From positions 496,001 through 560,000 of the forward strand of contig NZ_OY787464.1 in the NCBI RefSeq assembly GCF_963678845.1: 64,000 bases of DNA, in the 5' to 3' direction. Positions 42,759 through 51,459 of this stretch are shown one piece after another. A model generated the notes under the pieces. The model saw only the letters and a list, made by a program, of their open reading frames with translations, was not told where the DNA came from and searched no databases. Made by a program: the position numbers and the translations under genes. How positions within the stretch are numbered: the first letter of the stretch is position 1; every line of letters begins with the position of its first letter. The DNA is from an uncultured Bacteroides sp. Its GTDB lineage: Bacteria > Bacteroidota > Bacteroidia > Bacteroidales > Bacteroidaceae.

Positions 42759-45611
42759 TTAAGAACGACTAACCTGCAATCCCTTGTTAGAAAGACTCAT
42801 TTCCACAAACCTTGCATTAGGGTTGGGTTGATGTTCAGCCAGAATATCACGAATACGCAACGCTGCTTTCGGGTCTTTGGCTATAATATATAAATAGCCA
42901 CCTCCACCGGCACCGGGAAGTTTATATCCAAGGGTATAGTCTTTTATCAAATCTATAATTGCTTCTACAGCCGGCGGATTAGTACCGGAGTCCAAAGCTT
43001 TGTTTTGATTCCAGGTTTTACCCACCAATGTAGCCATTTCTTCAAAGTTACCTCGCTGAATAGCTTCATAAAGATCGAGTGCATGCGCTTTCATCTCACC
43101 AAGCAGACTTAAATGCTCAGTAGAGTTAAGGAACATGTTGCATACAATCTCTGAAAGAATTCCTTTTGCAGTGCGGGTTATGCCTGTATAATAAAGCAAA
43201 TGACAAGGTTTATACTCCGGATTATTAAAAATATAATCGGGCAACCAGCGCACCAAAGGCAATTGGTCAAAACCTTTATTTGTTTGCAACAGTTTTACTC
43301 CGTGCAGCACTCCACCATATTGGTCCTGCCATCCACCACCGGTAGTTAGCAGTTGTTCCAAAACAAGTGTACGCTGACAGATTTCATTCTTGTCCCATGC
43401 CAATCCACAGAAATCAGATACAGCTCCCAATACCGTAGAGGCAAGGATGGAACTGGTTCCCAAACCCGATCCGGCAGGAATTGCAGCAAGCAAAGTTACT
43501 TCAATACCCGAGCCAAACTCCTTGAGCTGCTCTTCCAGTGATCTATATGATTTTGAAGCAAACGCAGAAGCAAAACCAGCTAAGGTTAATGCTGCTTTAG
43601 GTATAGAGAAAGGTGAGCCAACTTTAGCAAAATCACTCAACTCTTCATAAGTAGAGACCTCTTCTCTGGCTCCCAAATCAATGGAACGAAGTATAATTTT
43701 ATACTCCTTGCTTGGTTTTACATACACCTGCAAAGGTGGTTGACCATTCAGCTCTATGGCAATGTTCACCACGTTTCCACCCGAATAAAGGCAATACGGC
43801 GGTGTATCTGTCCACCCTCCAGCCAAGTCAATCCGAACCGGACTACGCCCCCAAACAATTTGATCGGGATAAATATTTAGAAAAGGTTGTTGTTTCTTCT
43901 CTGCCAAAGAGCCTATCAAGCCTTCTCGAAGCAGAGAAAATGCTTTTTGTTCTTCGACTTTATATTCTTTTTGCTGCAATTGTAATGCACGTGCACGGAA
44001 CATCTGGTTGTGTATACGTGTCATTTGAGGAGCATCTTCAGCAAGAATCTCCGGCAATGCGATATTATGTTTGGCAAATTCAGAAGCTGCATCTGCCAGA
44101 TTTAGCTGATAAAACACACTTTTATCATAATTTGCAGCCAGTGCGGGCCAGTTCTTATTCCGGTATTCCTCCCGCTGAGCATAGAGTCTTTTAAGATTGG
44201 CTTTAGCTGAAAGCTCGTCTGCTGAAAGTCGAACAGCTTTTCCCCATATCTTCTTTCCTTCCTCTAACTCCGGCTGGTAAATCATCCAGCGAAGTACCTT
44301 GCCAAGTTCTTCCACATTCTTGCAAACCGGAAATAGCTTAGCAGCCTGAAGATCGTCTGTTCTTCCAAAAAGTCCACCAGAAAGATTTATGCCTCTGGCA
44401 GAAAGCCACTCCATAAAAGGTTTTCCCATGAACAAAGTCTCGTCCTTTGCCAGGTCACCCTTAAATGCATCATTCAATCCATAAGGGCGGGCAGCATAAT
44501 CTTGTTCACCAATAGGAACAACATCAACGCAAACTCCTGCAGGAAGTTTCATTTCCCAATCGTTCACCGGAACTCCGGTAATAATATGCTGATGAGTCAA
44601 TGCCCATTGTTTGCCTATAAAACTATTTTCAATCCATAGTTCAGAATTCTCTGCTGTCAGCGAAATACCAATCTCGGCATTCTGCACAAACATGGCAGGA
44701 TGAGGTTTTACCTTTCGCTGCATAATCTCACGCTGATCTCTCACCAGGTTTTGTACAGCCAGTGTAGAAGATATTAGTTCCTTACTTGTTCCGTAATGAT
44801 AAAACTCACCATCCGGAAGGGGAAGGATTGCTACTGAGAGTGCATTGAGATCTTCATCCTTTATGCGCGGGTTATTACCCAAAGCCATTCCAAAATCAGT
44901 GTAAAGATCATAATATTTAAGCCCATCACCTTCTGGTTTAAGAGAACGCTTCATTAATAATTCAACAGCGCGGTCACTCAGCATCCAAATACCAATATCC
45001 ATCAGGAACATGTGGGTTTTAGCCAATGAGCCAAGCTCTTCCAGAGATGGTTTTTGAAGCATAAAATCCAGCTTATCCGAATTCTTCCTGTCAGAAACAA
45101 AGACCCCATGATGAGTAGCCAACGAAGGGTCCACCCATAATCCATAGCAAACCACATCTGCTTCGGGAATAGGTTGCAAAGATTTCTCCGAACGGATATA
45201 CACATCTCCACTAGCAATAAGGGTATGAAGTGAATCCGGTGCCTTTTTCATTATTTGCTCATAAAGAGGTAGCTGAAGTGAAAGCAGATTTTGTTTCAAT
45301 TTTTGTCCTCGCTCCCACCTGAAAACCGGCACGGGAGTAAGTATCTTACCAGAAGGTGCATAACCGGGCAAACGACGACTTTGCCCTCCTGCGTGAAGTA
45401 GTATTCTTTTTTCCTGAGATATCCACTGGCTGAAATCAATTTCAGGAGCAGCGTTTTTCTGGCATTCGGCCAGCAACCAGGTGGTTCCTCCACCCGAACC
45501 TAGTTTTGCCCCCACAGGATCTGAAGTGCAAAACCAGTCTTTATGATCCGTTCCTTCTATTTCATGAAAACAATCAACTAAATTAGGAGGAAGTGATAGT
45601 AGTTTTTGCAT
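42759..45611 (-). CDS. fkp: Bifunctional L-fucokinase / L-fucose-1-phosphate guanylyltransferase
   Basis: A 950-residue cytoplasmic enzyme that salvages free L-fucose: the C-terminal kinase makes fucose-1-phosphate and the N-terminal pyrophosphorylase adds GMP to give GDP-fucose. The N-terminal half (about 1-430) has the nucleotide-binding GAKLGSGGGTTWLLAE and AGGQSRRLPGYAPSGKILTPVPVF. The C-terminal half (about 585-950) is a GHMP kinase with VRIDLAGGWTDTPPYC, the ATP loop PAGSGLGTSSILAS and GAGGGGYLYII. Length equals B. fragilis Fkp (949), required there for fucosylation of capsule and glycoproteins. It follows the clostripain gene by 28 bases and ends at a strong terminator. Confidence 0.97.
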   Translation of the reverse strand: MQKLLSLPPNLVDCFHEIEGTDHKDWFCTSDPVGAKLGSGGGTTWLLAECQKNAAPEIDFSQWISQEKRILLHAGGQSRRLPGYAPSGKILTPVPVFRWERGQKLKQNLLSLQLPLYEQIMKKAPDSLHTLIASGDVYIRSEKSLQPIPEADVVCYGLWVDPSLATHHGVFVSDRKNSDKLDFMLQKPSLEELGSLAKTHMFLMDIGIWMLSDRAVELLMKRSLKPEGDGLKYYDLYTDFGMALGNNPRIKDEDLNALSVAILPLPDGEFYHYGTSKELISSTLAVQNLVRDQREIMQRKVKPHPAMFVQNAEIGISLTAENSELWIENSFIGKQWALTHQHIITGVPVNDWEMKLPAGVCVDVVPIGEQDYAARPYGLNDAFKGDLAKDETLFMGKPFMEWLSARGINLSGGLFGRTDDLQAAKLFPVCKNVEELGKVLRWMIYQPELEEGKKIWGKAVRLSADELSAKANLKRLYAQREEYRNKNWPALAANYDKSVFYQLNLADAASEFAKHNIALPEILAEDAPQMTRIHNQMFRARALQLQQKEYKVEEQKAFSLLREGLIGSLAEKKQQPFLNIYPDQIVWGRSPVRIDLAGGWTDTPPYCLYSGGNVVNIAIELNGQPPLQVYVKPSKEYKIILRSIDLGAREEVSTYEELSDFAKVGSPFSIPKAALTLAGFASAFASKSYRSLEEQLKEFGSGIEVTLLAAIPAGSGLGTSSILASTVLGAVSDFCGLAWDKNEICQRTLVLEQLLTTGGGWQDQYGGVLHGVKLLQTNKGFDQLPLVRWLPDYIFNNPEYKPCHLLYYTGITRTAKGILSEIVCNMFLNSTEHLSLLGEMKAHALDLYEAIQRGNFEEMATLVGKTWNQNKALDSGTNPPAVEAIIDLIKDYTLGYKLPGAGGGGYLYIIAKDPKAALRIRDILAEHQPNPNARFVEMSLSNKGLQVSRS

Positions 45612-45639
45612 GATATGCTAAATGTTTTTGTGCTTTTGA

Positions 45640-46809
45640 TTAGTTTCCCCAAGCTGTCTGATTCCATCCGGCAGCACCGTACCAGGAAAGAGTTTTGAAA
45701 AAACCAACATAAGTAGTTTGACTTGCTTTAGGAATATATGCTCCCAAACCACTAAAATGGTTTGAGTCTATTTTAAAATTAATAAAGTTATCAGTTGCGG
45801 CTTTATAGATAACTGTGGCATTTAATTGTGTCTGATAGCTAGCCCACTCATCTGCTGTAGCAACGTCTTCTATAAAATTGCCTAAATCATAAGCAAAATG
45901 ACCGGATGAGATTTCGCGATCATATAATTGAATATTGCTTGGAACTAATGTATAAACTGTATCTGCATGAGCAGTAATAATTTTCTTTGTTGCAACAGCT
46001 AAATTACTTAGCTCACTACATTTTGTCACTGCTATTGTGGCTGATTTATATTCCCCGCTCATTGCATTATAATAATTATAAAACCGTGATGCAATCTGTG
46101 TATAATTCTTTTGGGAACTAAACATTGGTTCAATAATCTGTTTATAAGGAAAGCCCAAATCAATAATCTCGGTTGGCGCAGCAATCAGAAAATCAGCCTG
46201 ATCCTTCAATTCATAAGCAACCTCAACGCTGCTCATAAAACAGGCATCAAACATGATAAAGTCTAGATGGGGAGCCGCTGTAAGAGCATTGGCCAAATCA
46301 GGAATATCCATAAAATTATTAGAATCCCCTTGAACTGTTGTAGTATTATCTTGTCCAAACCAACGAGTAGTGACTGTTTTTGTAGCAGCAGAAGGAATCC
46401 AGCTATATCCATGAGACCAAAGAACTAACCCATAACTATCAGCCGGATAGGAACCGTAAGCATTTGAAAGAATTCCTTTCATCACTGAAACATCCAAAGA
46501 GTTCTGCTCAGAATAAGTCTTAATAATATTTTTAGAAACTGAGCCATCACTATTCTTTTGCAGCTTAAGTAATTGCGGTACCTTATTGGCATCATCCAGA
46601 TAAATAATCAGATTACCTACATTTGGCGTAGCTTTAAACCCGGCAATCATACTATCTACATTAGCTTCCACGTTTGCAGTGAGGCTATTGTCAGCAACCA
46701 TATAGACAAGTACCGTGCGACTCACCGCCGTAGCAGGAGTTGGATCATCATTATGATGACATGCACTGAATATCAATATTACTGATAATAGTAAAAAGAG
46801 CTTTTTCAT
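45640..46809 (-). CDS. Clostripain-family (C11) cysteine peptidase, lipoprotein
   Basis: A 389-residue lipoprotein (lipobox IFSAC, cysteine 17, followed by HHNDD, suggesting surface export). The C11 clostripain fold is marked by VLVYMVADNSL, the catalytic histidine H133 in LVLWSHGYSW and cysteine C190 in DFIMFDACFMSSVEVAYEL. Clostripains cut after arginine or lysine. Start at ATG 46809 is preferred to the in-frame TTG at 46815. Within an operon between a small exported protein and fkp; whether the peptidase has a role in fucosylated glycoproteins is only a guess. Confidence 0.9.
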   Translation of the reverse strand: MKKLFLLLSVILIFSACHHNDDPTPATAVSRTVLVYMVADNSLTANVEANVDSMIAGFKATPNVGNLIIYLDDANKVPQLLKLQKNSDGSVSKNIIKTYSEQNSLDVSVMKGILSNAYGSYPADSYGLVLWSHGYSWIPSAATKTVTTRWFGQDNTTTVQGDSNNFMDIPDLANALTAAPHLDFIMFDACFMSSVEVAYELKDQADFLIAAPTEIIDLGFPYKQIIEPMFSSQKNYTQIASRFYNYYNAMSGEYKSATIAVTKCSELSNLAVATKKIITAHADTVYTLVPSNIQLYDREISSGHFAYDLGNFIEDVATADEWASYQTQLNATVIYKAATDNFINFKIDSNHFSGLGAYIPKASQTTYVGFFKTLSWYGAAGWNQTAWGN

Positions 46810-46837
46810 AGACAATCCGTATGATTAAGAATACTTA

Positions 46838-47233
46838 TTATTCAGGTTTTTTAAACTGAAAATCTTTTTTCTCGATCTTCTTAAAAAAGACAGATTTATT
46901 TTTCTTGTATTTATCTGAAAGCTTTTCAAATTCTTTAGTTATATTTTTCTTGCTGTCTGAAAAATAAATCATGCAAGTGCGATTACCTTCTCCTTTATTC
47001 TCGAGATGATTTTTAAGCTGAGCACTGTATGCTTCTCTTTTTGGAAGGAAACCATCCTTGGTAAGCTTTACACTGTCGAGTGTTTGAATCTCCGTACAAT
47101 AAACTACCGAATCTACAAATGAAGCAGAAACACCAAAAGCATAAACAGCTTTATTTTCTTTCTTTAAAATGGTAAACGATGAGAGCACACAAAGCATCAC
47201 TATCGCTGGTAATACGATTTTTACAAATTTCAT
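46838..47233 (-). CDS. Hypothetical exported protein, 131 residues
   Basis: A small exported or membrane-anchored protein. One hydrophobic N-terminal segment (VKIVLPAIVMLCVLSSFTIL) serves as signal or anchor; the rest is lysine-rich (net positive) with YAFGVSASFVDSVVYCTEIQ and YFSDSKKNITKEFEKLSDKYKK. I recognise no family. ATG 47233 begins the signal segment (MKFVKIVLP), and the longer frame to 47263 would overlap the -7 box, which argues against it. It is the first gene of the operon leading to the clostripain-type peptidase and fkp. Confidence 0.72.
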   Translation of the reverse strand: MKFVKIVLPAIVMLCVLSSFTILKKENKAVYAFGVSASFVDSVVYCTEIQTLDSVKLTKDGFLPKREAYSAQLKNHLENKGEGNRTCMIYFSDSKKNITKEFEKLSDKYKKNKSVFFKKIEKKDFQFKKPE

Positions 47234-47260
47234 ATACAAGTGTATTTTAATATTTCGACA

Positions 47261-47290
47261 CAAAGATAACGAAAAGCAGAGAACGCCAAA
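47261..47290 (-). promoter_or_regulatory. Promoter of the exported protein-peptidase-fkp operon
   Basis: On the reverse strand TTTG (47287-47290), 18 bases, then TATCTTTG (47261-47268), matching -33 and -7 elements. Start near 47254, about 20 bases before ATG 47233. Confidence 0.65.
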
Positions 47291-47306
47291 GTAAAATGGG
47301 ATAAAA

Positions 47307-47342
47307 ATAAAGCCGGCTTACCATTTGGCTGACCGGCTTTAT
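47307..47342 (-). terminator. Terminator of rpoD
   Basis: ATAAAGCCGG (47307-47316) pairs with CCGGCTTTAT (47333-47342), and on the reverse strand is followed by a T-rich stretch. It lies 31 bases after the rpoD stop. Confidence 0.7.
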
Positions 47343-47372
47343 ATACTTTTTCTCAGAAATTGAATTTCTTAC

Positions 47373-48233
47373 TTATCCCAAGTAAGATTTGAGCAATTTA
47401 CTACGCGAATTCTGTCTTAATCGTCTAATAGCTTTTTCTTTAATCTGGCGAACGCGCTCACGTGTGAGGCCAAACTTATCGCCGATTTCTTCTAACGTCA
47501 TTTCTTGCGTTTCAATACCGAAAAACATCTGGATTATCTCCTTTTCTCTGTCGGTTAACGTAGAAAGAGCTCTATCAATTTCTTTTGCAAGAGATTCATT
47601 GACCAGGGCACGGTCCGCCATTGGCGAATCATCGTTAATCAACACATCCAGCAAGCTATTGTCTTCTCCTTCAACAAAAGGGGCATCCACAGAAATATGT
47701 CGTCCTGACACTTTCAGTGTATCCGAGATTTTGTCAACGGGAATGTCAAGCTCATCTGCCAATTCTTCAGGTGACGGCTTACGTTCATTTTCTTGCTCAA
47801 ACTTAGAGAAGGCCTTACTTATTTTATTTAAGGAGCCTACCTGGTTAAGAGGAAGACGAACAATACGCGACTGTTCTGCCAAAGCCTGAAGAATAGATTG
47901 ACGAATCCACCATACGGCATAACTAATGAACTTAAATCCACGCGTTTCATCGAACTTTTCAGCTGCTTTAATCAGTCCTAAATTGCCTTCATTAATTAAG
48001 TCAGGCAAACTCAAACCTTGGTTCTGGTACTGTTTAGCTACGGATACGACGAAACGGAGGTTAGCTCGTGTCAGTTTTTCTAATGCTACACGGTCTCCCT
48101 TACGAATGCGTTGGGCTAACTCTACTTCTTCTTCTACAGTAATCAAGTCCTCACGACCGATTTCCTGAAGATACTTATCAAGAGAAGCGCTCTCCCTGTT
48201 AGTGATACTTTTGGTAATCTTTAATTGTCTCAT
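47373..48233 (-). CDS. rpoD: Primary RNA polymerase sigma factor
   Basis: A 286-residue housekeeping sigma factor of the short Bacteroidetes type, lacking the long region 1.1 of E. coli sigma-70. Region 1.2 (SLDKYLQEIGREDLITVEEEVELAQRI), region 2 (RANLRFVVSVAKQYQNQGLSLPDLINEGNLGLIKAAEKFDETRGFKFISYAVWWIRQSI), region 3 and region 4 with the helix-turn-helix TLEEIGDKFGLTRERVRQIKEKAIRRLR are all intact. The frame extends to 48374, but ATG 48233 (MRQLKITKSIT) is the family's normal N-terminus and a -7 box lies at 48258-48265, inside the extension. The neighbouring htrA and murein-peptide genes match the gene order I recall around BT_1311 in B. thetaiotaomicron. Confidence 0.97.
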   Translation of the reverse strand: MRQLKITKSITNRESASLDKYLQEIGREDLITVEEEVELAQRIRKGDRVALEKLTRANLRFVVSVAKQYQNQGLSLPDLINEGNLGLIKAAEKFDETRGFKFISYAVWWIRQSILQALAEQSRIVRLPLNQVGSLNKISKAFSKFEQENERKPSPEELADELDIPVDKISDTLKVSGRHISVDAPFVEGEDNSLLDVLINDDSPMADRALVNESLAKEIDRALSTLTDREKEIIQMFFGIETQEMTLEEIGDKFGLTRERVRQIKEKAIRRLRQNSRSKLLKSYLG

Positions 48234-48257
48234 GCTTATAAAACAAATTTGAAGGGA

Positions 48258-48265
48258 CAAAGTTA
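48258..48265 (-). promoter_or_regulatory. -7 box of rpoD
   Basis: TAACTTTG on the reverse strand, with an estimated start near 48250 and a leader of about 18 bases before ATG 48233. No good -33 element is visible. Confidence 0.55.
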
Positions 48266-48404
48266 CAACAAAATATTCATATTTAACGAAATATAGACCG
48301 CTATTTTGTTTTTTTATAGCATAAATAAACAAAAGTAACACAGATTTGCTCAGAATCAAATAAAAGTCCAGCAAATCTGTGCAACCTGTTTATGTGTAGA
48401 AGAT

Positions 48405-49919
48405 TTATTCTTTAGTTGAAAGATCTACAGCATAATTAGCACGCTTACCCGATGGGAAGATTCCAGTCATAAAGAGCACTTGCTCAGGCGACTGAGTTGC
48501 AGCTTTTAATAGATTCTCAAGATCAGCGATTGACTTAACTTGCTCGCCATTGACTTTCTGAATTATAAAACCTTTAGTAATTCCGGCCTCTTTCATTTTA
48601 CCAGCTGCAACACCTGTGACTTCCAGTCCCGAACTAAGCTTCAACTGTTCCTTTAAATCTTTTGGCAGCTCTCTGAAAGCAGCACCTAGAATTTCCATTC
48701 CGGCATTTTTTACCACCTTAGTGTTTCCTTGTGAATTCTTTAATGTTACATCAAAAGTCTTTTCTTTTTTATCGCGGATAACTTTTACTTTCACATTGGT
48801 TCCTGGAGTCAGACGTGTGATTGTTTCCTGCAATTCGGCCATAGATTTAATATCCTTACCATTGATTGCAACAATTACATCTTTTGCTTTCAAACCTGCA
48901 TCTGCCGCTGAACCACCATCGGTTACTTCATTAATATAAACACCGCTGATTACACCCAAATCTTTATCTTTTGCAAGTTCGGCATTATTATCGCCACCTT
49001 TAACCCCTAGCAAAGCACGCTGAACCGCTCCATATTCTTTTAAATCAGCAACTACTTTTTTCATAATAGTAGTTGGGATAGCAAACCCATAACCGGCGTA
49101 AGAACCTGTTGGCGAGTAAATAGCAGAGTTTATCCCAATCAGTTCACCACGTGTATTTACTAAAGCGCCACCACTATTACCCGGATTAATTGCAGCATCT
49201 GTTTGAATGAAGGATTCTATTCCTCCACCACCCATACCAAGATTACGAGCCTTTGCACTTACAATTCCTGCAGTAACGGTAGAAGATAAATTCAATGGAT
49301 TGCCTACAGCCAACACCCATTCACCAATTTTCATATCATCAGAGTTTCCCACTGGAAGTGTTGGAAAGTCACTTCCTTCTATCTTAATCAAAGCTAAGTC
49401 TGTAGCAGCATCCGCACCAATCAGGCGAGCCTTGAATTCTCTTTTATCATTAAGAGTGACCGTAATTTCATCACTATTATCAATTACGTGATTGTTGGTT
49501 ACTATATATCCATCTCTTGAAATGATAACACCGGAACCAATACCTTCTTGTTTGGGCTGCTGAAGTTGTCTTTGCTGACGACCGCCATTGCTATTACCAT
49601 TACCATTGCCAAAGAAATCACCAAAAAAATCAGAGAATGGATCTTGCACATCTACCGTAGTTGTCTTTGCATTAATAGTAGATTTTATATGAACAACAGC
49701 ATGAACAGAATTCTCCGCAGCCAAAGTAAAATCTACTGGAGCCGCATCTGCTGCATTAAAGCTTGCACGATGAACATTCGGATTTTGCTGGAACATTTCT
49801 TCATATGACATATTTGCTTTTTTAGGAGCAACTATTGAATATGTTGTTACCCCTGCAATACCTGAGCTGATAGCGATTACAAGTCCTAAACCTAAGACGT
49901 TTTTCGTTTTCTGTTTCAT
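48405..49919 (-). CDS. htrA: HtrA/DegP-like periplasmic serine protease
   Basis: A 504-residue Do-family protease and chaperone that degrades misfolded envelope proteins. An N-terminal membrane segment or uncleaved signal (residues 7-30) precedes the trypsin-like domain with an intact triad: H144 in TNNHVID, D174 in AATDLALIKI and S249 in NPGNSGGALVN. A low-complexity glycine/asparagine/glutamine loop (about 104-124) lies before the protease core, as in other Bacteroidetes HtrA. Two PDZ domains follow (about 305-390 and 410-495). It ends 171 bases before rpoD, which has its own -7 box. Confidence 0.96.
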   Translation of the reverse strand: MKQKTKNVLGLGLVIAISSGIAGVTTYSIVAPKKANMSYEEMFQQNPNVHRASFNAADAAPVDFTLAAENSVHAVVHIKSTINAKTTTVDVQDPFSDFFGDFFGNGNGNSNGGRQQRQLQQPKQEGIGSGVIISRDGYIVTNNHVIDNSDEITVTLNDKREFKARLIGADAATDLALIKIEGSDFPTLPVGNSDDMKIGEWVLAVGNPLNLSSTVTAGIVSAKARNLGMGGGGIESFIQTDAAINPGNSGGALVNTRGELIGINSAIYSPTGSYAGYGFAIPTTIMKKVVADLKEYGAVQRALLGVKGGDNNAELAKDKDLGVISGVYINEVTDGGSAADAGLKAKDVIVAINGKDIKSMAELQETITRLTPGTNVKVKVIRDKKEKTFDVTLKNSQGNTKVVKNAGMEILGAAFRELPKDLKEQLKLSSGLEVTGVAAGKMKEAGITKGFIIQKVNGEQVKSIADLENLLKAATQSPEQVLFMTGIFPSGKRANYAVDLSTKE

Positions 49920-50129
49920 ATTATTTCCTAAATTTAATTTGTTAATATCATATTTACGTTTAACATTATCGACGTTAAATTAACGACAAAAATCATTCAA
50001 TTATTCATCCTGTCATTGATTTTTGCTATATTTTAACAGAGAAATAATTCACTTAACAGCGCTTAACGGCAGAAACTGACAAATTTACATTCATTAGGTA
50101 AGAATATGACAAGAATATGATGACAAAAG

Positions 50130-51455
50130 TTATTTCAAGTATTCAACCTGAAGATTCCACTTCCATTGATTAAAGTAGAGATTGCCTTTTCTCCATTCAA
50201 CTTCTCCTCGTTGGAAATCTACAGTTTCACTCCGAGGATACTTTTTCTTAGGATATAGCGGGCAGGAATAATCATCGTTCACAATCATGCGATAAGAATC
50301 AATACCAGCCGTAAAGAAGTACTTTTCATCTTTATTCTCAGAAGGAAAGAGTCCAAAAGACTGATCAACAGGCACCCATCCTGTTCCTTCAAAGTAAACC
50401 TGAGCCCAGTCGTGCATATTTGTCCCTCCCGGATGCATCATAAATCCGCTTTGAAACTTTGCAGGAATACCACAATAACGAGCCAGTGTAATAAAGAGCA
50501 AGCTTACTTGTCCACAATCACCGTGCTTATTGTCAAGCACATACTCAGGAATATTCTCCAGAGTGGAGTATTCACGTGCCGAAGCCCATGGAAACTGATT
50601 AATCCACTCGTATATCTTCCTGACTTTTAGAAGCGGATTCTGTTCGCTACCCACAATCTGCTGTGCAAGTTCTTTTATTCGTGGAGTAAATCTAATATGC
50701 TTTTCCCTTTCACTTGTATATTCCTTATATAAAGAAGTTTCTTTTTTATAAGGCTTAATATCTTCCGGTTTCAATTGATGCCATTCTGCACTGGAAGTAT
50801 ATTCATATTCAGCTGAAAAGACGGTTGGTTTTTCTTTTTCCGCTTTTTTCTCCATATACAAAGCCGAGTGTTTATACTCAACCAGAGATATGTTATATTG
50901 ACTTTCGCTTGTATTTAGTAACTTTACATCCGTTTGCCGCGGCTGATCAGTTCGCGGAAAAGGTAACCAACAACGAATGATCTCTCCTTCAGGAACAGCA
51001 TTGGGTTTAACGGTTAAAGTGTACTTTACCCGCATTCTTACCGGATGAACAATGATCTCGTTTTTCGCTTTAGCTTCGCTTATTACTTGAGGAACGTGAG
51101 TTGCGTTTACTTTGTCTTTACCATCCTGTTCCAATCCATCTTTAGCCAGCTTTATGGCAATGGCTTCTTTATTGATACGAAAAAGATTGGGGGCGGCATT
51201 GTAGAAATACATCTTCTTTCCATCAATTATCATACATTCCAGAACCTTTTCATTTTCCCACTGCAATAACTGTTCCTCAGTAACATTGGGAATATATTTG
51301 CGAATATATTCTGTAACCTGTTCCTTTGTTTTGGAAAAATCAATCTTTGTACGATTCATCTTTTCCTGATCAGAATTATCCATATTTATTAAACGGGAAG
51401 CACAGTCTGAAAGCAGTAACACCCCGCACAGACCAAGCCAGCACGTTCTTTTCAT
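50130..51455 (-). CDS. Transglutaminase-like domain lipoprotein
   Basis: A 441-residue exported protein with a transglutaminase-like (papain-fold) domain at its C-terminal half. The triad is visible: C314 in HGDCGQVSLLF, H348 in NMHDWAQVYF and D364 in VPVDQSFG. Such proteins in bacteria are usually peptidases or amidases rather than cross-linkers. Cysteine 18 in LLLSDC could be a lipobox, though aspartate at -1 is unusual, so lipidation is uncertain. It starts 4 bases after the epimerase stop and is the last gene of the murein-peptide operon, so its substrate is probably a peptidoglycan-derived peptide. Confidence 0.88.
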   Translation of the reverse strand: MKRTCWLGLCGVLLLSDCASRLINMDNSDQEKMNRTKIDFSKTKEQVTEYIRKYIPNVTEEQLLQWENEKVLECMIIDGKKMYFYNAAPNLFRINKEAIAIKLAKDGLEQDGKDKVNATHVPQVISEAKAKNEIIVHPVRMRVKYTLTVKPNAVPEGEIIRCWLPFPRTDQPRQTDVKLLNTSESQYNISLVEYKHSALYMEKKAEKEKPTVFSAEYEYTSSAEWHQLKPEDIKPYKKETSLYKEYTSEREKHIRFTPRIKELAQQIVGSEQNPLLKVRKIYEWINQFPWASAREYSTLENIPEYVLDNKHGDCGQVSLLFITLARYCGIPAKFQSGFMMHPGGTNMHDWAQVYFEGTGWVPVDQSFGLFPSENKDEKYFFTAGIDSYRMIVNDDYSCPLYPKKKYPRSETVDFQRGEVEWRKGNLYFNQWKWNLQVEYLK

Positions 51456-51459
51456 AAAC

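Noticed and set aside
43712..44194. Forward open frame of 160 codons
   Set aside because: It lies opposite the conserved fkp coding sequence with no promoter or motif of its own.
47389..47889. Forward open frame of 166 codons
   Set aside because: It lies wholly opposite rpoD, whose coding sequence is beyond doubt; it is an antisense shadow.
48234..48374. N-terminal extension of rpoD
   Set aside because: It holds a -7 box, and the primary sigma factor of Bacteroides starts at MRQLKI.
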